A stretch of 64,000 nt of DNA, from contig NZ_CP129236.1 in assembly GCF_030413615.1 (NCBI RefSeq), forward strand, positions 356,001-420,000, given 5' to 3'. Source of the stretch: Planococcus shixiaomingii. GTDB lineage: Bacteria > Bacillota > Bacilli > Bacillales_A > Planococcaceae. Shown piece by piece: positions 59,594-64,000 of this stretch. The translations under genes were made by a program, and so were the position numbers. Every line of letters begins with the position of its first letter. Positions within the stretch are counted from its first letter, which is position 1. A model generated the notes under the pieces. The model made no database searches. It had not been told where the DNA came from and worked only from the letters and a program-made list of their open reading frames with translations.

Positions 59594-59619
59594 GTTTAGC
59601 AAAACTTGATAACGGGGAA
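59594..59619 (+). promoter_or_regulatory. Possible sigma-B-type promoter of wrbA
   Basis: GTTTAG (59594-59599), 14 bp, GGGGAA (59614-59619) resembles the sigma-B consensus GTTTAA-N12-14-GGGTAT at 5/6 and 4/6 positions. It lies about 90 bp before wrbA. Confidence 0.3.
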
Positions 59620-59707
59620 ATGAGTAAAGTAAATAAAATCTTCAATTTAAGATATTTTGGGCTCTGGCAACTGTCATGGAATTTCTAGTAAAAGGAGAGA
59701 ACTAACA

Positions 59708-60322
59708 ATGGCGAATGTTAAGTTAGCGATCATTTACTATAGTTCTACAGGAACCAATTACCAAATGGCAAGATGGGCAGAGGAAGCGGCAACTGAGGTT
59801 GGCGTTGAAGTGAGAGTGGCAAAAGTAAGTGAAAACGCATCGCCGCAAGCAATCGCAGAAAACCCAGCATGGCAGGCTCATATGGATGCGACTCAAGATG
59901 TTCCAGTGGCAGAAGTAGACTTGCTAGAATGGGCAGATGCCATCATCTTCAGTTTCCCAACACGGTACGGCCATATCCCTTCCCAGGCTCAACAATTCTT
60001 TGATATTACCGGTGGTGCATGGGCGCAAGGTAAATTGGCAAACAAGGTAGTCAGTGCCATGTCTTCTGCGCAAAATCCGCACGGCGGACAAGAAACCACT
60101 GTTTTGGCTATTTATACGTCGGTGTTTCATTGGGGAGCTATTGTTGCTGCTCCGGGTTACAGAGAGCCAGCGTTGTTCAAAGCGGGCGGAAATCCTTATG
60201 GAACAAGTGTCTCCGTTGATCAGCAAAACCAGATGGTGGAAGACGTTGAAGACGCGGTGAAATTGCAATCACGGCATACTGTTGAAGTGGCTGGCTGGGT
60301 GAAAAATGGACAAAGCCAGTAA
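59708..60322 (+). CDS. wrbA: NAD(P)H:quinone oxidoreductase WrbA
   Basis: A 204-residue flavodoxin-fold enzyme: 'LAIIYYSSTGTNYQMARWAEEAATEVG' is the FMN-phosphate loop, 'DAIIFSFPTRYGHIPSQAQQFFDITGGAWAQGKLANKV' holds the P-T-R-Y/F-G block of WrbA, and 'HGGQETTVLAIYTSVFHWGAIVAAPGY' is also typical. It reduces quinones by two electrons and tends to be a stress protein. The ATG at 59708 has AAAGGAGAG upstream; the frame is open further but unsupported. Confidence 0.93.
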   Translation: MANVKLAIIYYSSTGTNYQMARWAEEAATEVGVEVRVAKVSENASPQAIAENPAWQAHMDATQDVPVAEVDLLEWADAIIFSFPTRYGHIPSQAQQFFDITGGAWAQGKLANKVVSAMSSAQNPHGGQETTVLAIYTSVFHWGAIVAAPGYREPALFKAGGNPYGTSVSVDQQNQMVEDVEDAVKLQSRHTVEVAGWVKNGQSQ

Positions 60323-60339
60323 ACGTTTCTGGATAAACA

Positions 60340-60376
60340 AAGCAGGTGAGCGGGAGATTCCTCACCTGTTTTTGTA
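60340..60376 (+). terminator. Intrinsic terminator of wrbA
   Basis: GCAGGTGAG / CTCACCTGT stem followed by TTTTTG. Confidence 0.75.
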
Positions 60377-60399
60377 CTTTAAATAAAGGAGAAATAATT

Positions 60400-61134
60400 A
60401 TGGCATTCTGGCTCAGTTTTATATTTATTATTGGGTTTGTTCTTATCCATATTTTTTCCAAAAACATGAAGTTTTTAAAAGCTGTACCACGCAGCCGGCT
60501 TTTATCCATTGCCGGTGGAATCTCGGTGGCGTATGTTTTTCTTCTTTTATTGCCAGAGCTGGGCGACTTCCAAGCGGAATTACAAGAAGAATTGGAAGCT
60601 GGGTTCTGGAAATTCCTAGAAAGCCATATTTACGTGGTGGCAATGATCGGCCTTGCCTTGTTTTATGGATTGGAACAAATGGTTATGTCCGCTCGGCGCC
60701 GAAAAAGAAAAGGGCTGGAAGAAAGGTCATCAACGGGTGTCTTTTGGGTTCATATCGGTTCTTTTGCTTTATACAATGCAATGATTGGCTACATTCTTAT
60801 TCGCGGGGAATACGAAAGCCTGTGGGGGATGGTATTTTACTTTATTGCCATGGGCGTTCACTTTATCACAAATGACAAAGGGCTTCGTGCTACGCATAAA
60901 GAAGATTATGACAAATATGGACGCTGGTTGCTGGCAGCAGCTATTTTCCTGGGCTGGGCATTGGGGGCCGTTACGCGAATAGAAGAGCTGTTCGTTTCTT
61001 TTCTTATCGCCCTTCTTGCCGGAGGGATTGTTTTAAACGTATTGAAAGAGGAATTGCCTGAAGAACGTGAAAGCAGCTTTGGTGCTTTTTGCCTTGGTTT
61101 GATCGGTTATTCATTTCTATTGCTTTTGCTGTGA
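60400..61134 (+). CDS. Multi-pass membrane protein of unknown function
   Basis: A 244-residue protein with about seven transmembrane helices. 'LLSIAGGISVAYVFLLLLPELGDFQ' recalls the first helices of ZIP metal transporters, and 'FYFIAMGVHFITNDKGLRATH' has a His-rich membrane motif, but the full ZIP signature is not present. Family therefore left open. The ATG at 60400 follows AAAGGAGAAA; it lies right after the wrbA terminator and is otherwise alone. Confidence 0.7.
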   Translation: MAFWLSFIFIIGFVLIHIFSKNMKFLKAVPRSRLLSIAGGISVAYVFLLLLPELGDFQAELQEELEAGFWKFLESHIYVVAMIGLALFYGLEQMVMSARRRKRKGLEERSSTGVFWVHIGSFALYNAMIGYILIRGEYESLWGMVFYFIAMGVHFITNDKGLRATHKEDYDKYGRWLLAAAIFLGWALGAVTRIEELFVSFLIALLAGGIVLNVLKEELPEERESSFGAFCLGLIGYSFLLLLL

Positions 61135-61242
61135 TAAATGTTCTATTGATGTAGATATTTCTTATCACGCCTGCTATACTAATGAATAATATAGGTAAAA
61201 AGATATGAGTCTTTAAAACTACGATTCTTTGAGGTGAGCAGC

Positions 61243-61401
61243 TTGGCTACAAAAGAAGAACGAGTTGTTTTCGAATCTGAACTCCATAAACTTTACCGTG
61301 AATACCGAAAATGTGCGAGTATGTCTATGAAGCTGCAGATTGAAAAAGATATCACTTTGATAAGATCGGCGATTTCAATAATCCATGAACAGAAAATTTA
61401 A
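61243..61401 (+). CDS. Small protein, 52 residues, TTG start
   Basis: An open frame with TTG at 61243 preceded by GAGGTGA at six-base spacing, and followed by a strong terminator. The product (MATKEERVVFESELHKLYREYRK...) is a charged, probably single-helix or helical-hairpin protein with one cysteine, ending 'AISIIHEQKI'. It resembles in size and character the small Spo0E-like or DUF-type helical-hairpin proteins of Bacillota, but their S-x-x-x-D motif is missing. Function unknown. Confidence 0.55.
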   Translation: MATKEERVVFESELHKLYREYRKCASMSMKLQIEKDITLIRSAISIIHEQKI

Positions 61402-61417
61402 TTCTAGCCAGTTGATA

Positions 61418-61450
61418 TGGGACCCGTGAGTTTTTCTCGCGGGTCTTTTT
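61418..61450 (+). terminator. Intrinsic terminator
   Basis: GACCCGTGAG / CTCGCGGGTC stem with one G-T pair, five Ts. Confidence 0.85.
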
Positions 61451-61621
61451 GTTTTCAACTAAGTTGTTCGGCAAGCTGCAGATTTAACAGGATATTGTGA
61501 ACAGAGCTGTAACAAACGCTGCTGGAAAAGCAAAGAGGCGGGGCAACTGTAAAGGGTTTTAAGTAGGGATGCTTTATAATGGGGGTATGAGCGACAACGC
61601 GCAACAAAAGGAGAGAACGGC

Positions 61622-63346
61622 ATGATTGATCTGAAAAAAATGGCGTTTGAACGGAAAAATACCACGGCATTGCTAGCGGCAGCTTCTGTTTTAAAAGGAG
61701 TAGCTATCATCCTGCAAGCCTTGTTTTTTGTCTGGATTGTTGATGGTGTTTTTCTTAAGGGGGATACTTTTGAGACTATTCTTCCTTTGCTCGCCGGTTT
61801 GCTTGGAGCAGTGTTGCTTCGGGTAGCTTGCGGTTATGTACTTGGAAGAACAGGCGTCCACCTTGCTACTACAGTAAAAAGCGAATTACGGAAAAAGTTA
61901 ATCGGCTCATTCGCAACAAATCCGCTTCAGGCAGCAGCTCAAGGCCAATCCGGCCAAAAAGTGAGCTTGTTGATGGATGCGGTGGATGAAGTGGATGGCT
62001 TTTTCAGCAAATATATTCCTCAAATGATGCAAACTTATACAATTCCTTTAATGCTCTTGGCAGTAATCTTTTATCAGCATTGGGTAACGGGTGTCATTAT
62101 TTTAATTACGGCGCCATTTATTCCAGTTTTCATGGCAATCGTCGGAAAACGGACAAAAGTGAAAGCCGATGAAAAAATGGGGCAGCTTAGCCAATTCTCA
62201 GGGACGTTTTTAGATGTGCTGCAAGGATTGACCACCCTTAACCTTTTTGGTCAAGCGGGCAAACAAAAGCAGCTCATCCAAAAAAATAGTATGGCTTTCC
62301 GAGATGCCACGATGGATGTTTTAAAGTCGGCTTTTTTATCATCGCTTATGCTCGAGTATATTTCGATGCTCGGCATCGGAATCATCGCTCTCGAAATTGG
62401 CCTGCGTCTCGTTGTGTTTCAAAATATTACATTCGCTACCGCCTTTTTCATGATGCTTTTAGTCCCGGACTTTTTTAATATGCTGAAAGATTTCGGGAGC
62501 GCGTTCCATACAGCGCGGGGCAGCATGTCTGCAGCCAATCTGTTGTCAGAGGAATTTGCCAAAGAAGACCGTAAAGTGGAATGGGGAGAAGAGCGCCTAG
62601 CTTCTGGGCCCCCTCATATCCAGCTTGATGGATTAGCGTTTCAATACGGAGAGGGTTTTGCTTTGCACCCGGTACAAGCAGAAATTCCGCCCTATAGCCA
62701 AGTAGCAATTATCGGCAAAAGCGGTTCAGGAAAAACGACGCTCATGCATTTAATAGCAGGGCTCTTACCCGCAAGCGAAGGAACTATGAAAATCAACGGC
62801 GTTCCTAGAGAAACCGTTAGTGAAAAATCTTGGTTCGACCAATTAAGTTATATCTCTCAAACTCCTTACCTGTTTGCTGGAACCATTAAAGAGAACATTG
62901 TTATCGGGGCAAACAGAGACGTGACTCACGAAGAAGTGATGGAAGCCGCGAAAAAAGCGGGAATTGAGGAACTGGTGGCTTCTCTTAAACAGGGATTTGA
63001 TACACCGGTAGGTGAAGCCGGACGCGGGTTGTCTGGCGGAGAAAAACAACGAATTGCCTTAGCGCGTGCCTTTTTGAAAAAGCCGTCTATCATCCTGTTT
63101 GACGAGCCAACTACCGGCCTGGACTTGCAGACTGAACGGATTCTGCAAGATTCCATGACTGAACTTGCTAAAACTTCCACGGTTATTACGATCGCCCACC
63201 GACTTCATACGATCAGCCGGTCGGATCTAATCTTTTTCCTTTCAGACGGCCGTCTTTCAGCTGTAGGCGGTCACAAGGATTTGATGGAAAACCATAGTCC
63301 ATATCGCGAAATGGTTGCCGTCCAGCAAGGAGGCGTTACTAGATGA
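61622..63346 (+). CDS. cydD: Thiol reductant ABC exporter subunit CydD
   Basis: A 574-residue half-transporter: six-helix exporter domain (about residues 15-310; 'LMLLVPDFFNMLKDFGSAFHTARGSMSAANLL' is a CydD block) fused to an ATPase with Walker A 'GKSGSGKTT', 'YISQTPYLFAGTIKENI', signature 'LSGGEKQRIALARAFL', Walker B 'IILFDEPTTGLDLQ' and 'IAHRLHTISRSD'. CydD pairs with CydC to export cysteine/glutathione and allow cytochrome bd assembly. AAAGGAGAG precedes the ATG; a TATAAT lies at 61575-61580. Confidence 0.92.
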   Translation: MIDLKKMAFERKNTTALLAAASVLKGVAIILQALFFVWIVDGVFLKGDTFETILPLLAGLLGAVLLRVACGYVLGRTGVHLATTVKSELRKKLIGSFATNPLQAAAQGQSGQKVSLLMDAVDEVDGFFSKYIPQMMQTYTIPLMLLAVIFYQHWVTGVIILITAPFIPVFMAIVGKRTKVKADEKMGQLSQFSGTFLDVLQGLTTLNLFGQAGKQKQLIQKNSMAFRDATMDVLKSAFLSSLMLEYISMLGIGIIALEIGLRLVVFQNITFATAFFMMLLVPDFFNMLKDFGSAFHTARGSMSAANLLSEEFAKEDRKVEWGEERLASGPPHIQLDGLAFQYGEGFALHPVQAEIPPYSQVAIIGKSGSGKTTLMHLIAGLLPASEGTMKINGVPRETVSEKSWFDQLSYISQTPYLFAGTIKENIVIGANRDVTHEEVMEAAKKAGIEELVASLKQGFDTPVGEAGRGLSGGEKQRIALARAFLKKPSIILFDEPTTGLDLQTERILQDSMTELAKTSTVITIAHRLHTISRSDLIFFLSDGRLSAVGGHKDLMENHSPYREMVAVQQGGVTR

Positions 63347-64000
63347 AAGAACTTAAACATATTTTCAAGTTGACGATTATGGAAAAAAGAGATGTCGCAC
63401 TTGCGATTTTCTTTGGCTTTATAGCCGGCATAGCTGGGGTGGCGCTTCTTGCCTCAAGCGGTTACCTGATTTCAAAAGCAGCGTTGACCACTCAAATGAC
63501 GACGTTGGTCGTAATGGCCGCTTGTTTGAAGCTATTCGGCTTTGCCTCTGCACTCAGCCGCTACGCGGAACGGCTTTATTCGCATAGAGCGACTTTTACT
63601 ATGCTGAGCAACTTGCGGGTATCGTTTTTTGAGAGGTTGTCTCCCCTTGCCCCAAACTTGTTTCAGCGTTACCGAAGCGGTGACTTGCTGGCTCGCATTG
63701 TTGGAGACGTGGAAAGCTTGCAAAACTTTTTGCTGCGAGTTTTTTACCCGCCGATTGTGCTGGCAATTGTCTTTTTAAGCACCATTTTCTTCGCTTCTTT
63801 CTTTTCAATGTCGATTGCTTTTGTGTTGCTGGCAGGATGGCTGCTGACTGTTGTAATAGTGCCCGCTTTGTTTGCATGGCAAAAGCGAAAAATCAATTCA
63901 AAGACAAGAGCGAGCCGGGGTACGCTGTCAACGGAAGCTACGGAATTTTTGTATGGCTTTCGCGATTTGAAAATCTATCAACAGCTGGAACAAAAAGAGC
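63343..64000 (+). CDS. cydC: Thiol reductant ABC exporter subunit CydC, 5' part
   Basis: The frame starts at an ATG overlapping the cydD stop (ATGA), with AAGGAGG at 63328-63334, and runs off the window end after about 219 codons. 'SSGYLISKAALTTQ', 'RYAERLYSHRATFTMLSNLRVSFFERLSPLAP' and 'YRSGDLLARIVGDVESLQNFLLRVFYPP' are typical of the CydC transmembrane domain. It forms the heterodimer with CydD. The ATPase part lies beyond the window. Confidence 0.92.
   Translation, partial: MKELKHIFKLTIMEKRDVALAIFFGFIAGIAGVALLASSGYLISKAALTTQMTTLVVMAACLKLFGFASALSRYAERLYSHRATFTMLSNLRVSFFERLSPLAPNLFQRYRSGDLLARIVGDVESLQNFLLRVFYPPIVLAIVFLSTIFFASFFSMSIAFVLLAGWLLTVVIVPALFAWQKRKINSKTRASRGTLSTEATEFLYGFRDLKIYQQLEQKE

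Noticed and set aside
61495..61518. Rex-type operator upstream of cydD (TTGTGAACAGAGCTGTAACAAA)
   Set aside because: The arms TTGTGA and TAACAA are imperfect and the spacing between them is longer than in the known Rex consensus.

Overview
The window reads as a low-to-mid GC Gram-positive (Bacillota) chromosome, most likely Planococcaceae (Planococcus or a near relative). This is inferred from strong AGGAGG-type ribosome binding sites, TTG/GTG starts, intrinsic terminators after nearly every operon and close similarity of many products to Bacillus proteins (BpsA/BpsB, YuaF-FloT, YodB/CatR-like regulator with CatE, YocH-like LysM-3D protein, CydDC). No rRNA, tRNA, insertion sequence, prophage or CRISPR array was seen. 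The window starts inside a hemolysin III-family gene on the minus strand and ends inside cydC.

Layout. 1-4.2 kb: DUF1836 and YaiI/YqxD genes, a DJ-1/PfpI protein, the alkylpyrone pair bpsA-bpsB behind a hairpin-bearing leader, and a small stress-type protein. 4.3-8.8 kb: an AI-2E-type exporter, then a complete polar amino-acid ABC importer (binding protein, permease, ATPase) followed by a second, orphan copy of the binding protein. 8.9-13.7 kb: cyclophilin, an SDR with an altered active site, a YumC-type ferredoxin-NADP reductase, a LysM-3D cell wall protein and an unknown membrane protein. 13.8-17.4 kb: a four-gene unit with a Tat-targeted gluconate-dehydrogenase-like pair and its own TatA and TatC. 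17.5-25 kb: GNAT, GrpB, NUDIX, a CorA-type transporter, an ABC-F protein behind a leader-peptide attenuator, a PAS-STAS protein, and a divergent CatR-like/catE pair. 25-34 kb: nitronate monooxygenase, a large unknown membrane protein, a CAP-domain protein, a second AI-2E exporter, and a MarR-MMPL operon with a perfect 21-bp dyad. 34-46.9 kb: small metabolic and acetyltransferase genes, a glyoxalase/beta-lactamase fusion, a cold-shock gene, a sigma-W-type yuaF-floT operon, an orphan MurE-like ligase and fumC. 46.9-50.6 kb: an ErmD-leader-like peptide and attenuator in front of an MFS exporter, then a MacB-type ABC pair. 50.9-64 kb: an M15 peptidase, nitroreductase, NAD(P)-binding protein and hydrolase, an ABC-2 exporter, a methyltransferase, an acyl-CoA synthetase, WrbA and cydDC.

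Three things stand out. First, six intergenic regions hold arrays of a short core (about 8-12 bp) repeated at a strict 20 or 21 bp period, close to two turns of B-DNA, with variable sequence between cores; all lie at gene 3' ends. Second, two drug-efflux or ribosome-protection genes (MFS at 47221 and ABC-F at 20665) each have a short leader peptide plus a terminator that can be opposed by upstream pairing; the MFS leader peptide resembles the macrolide-stalling ErmD leader. Third, the terminator of the ferredoxin-NADP reductase gene is split and duplicated around an inserted structured repeat. All family names come from reading the sequence, not from database searches.
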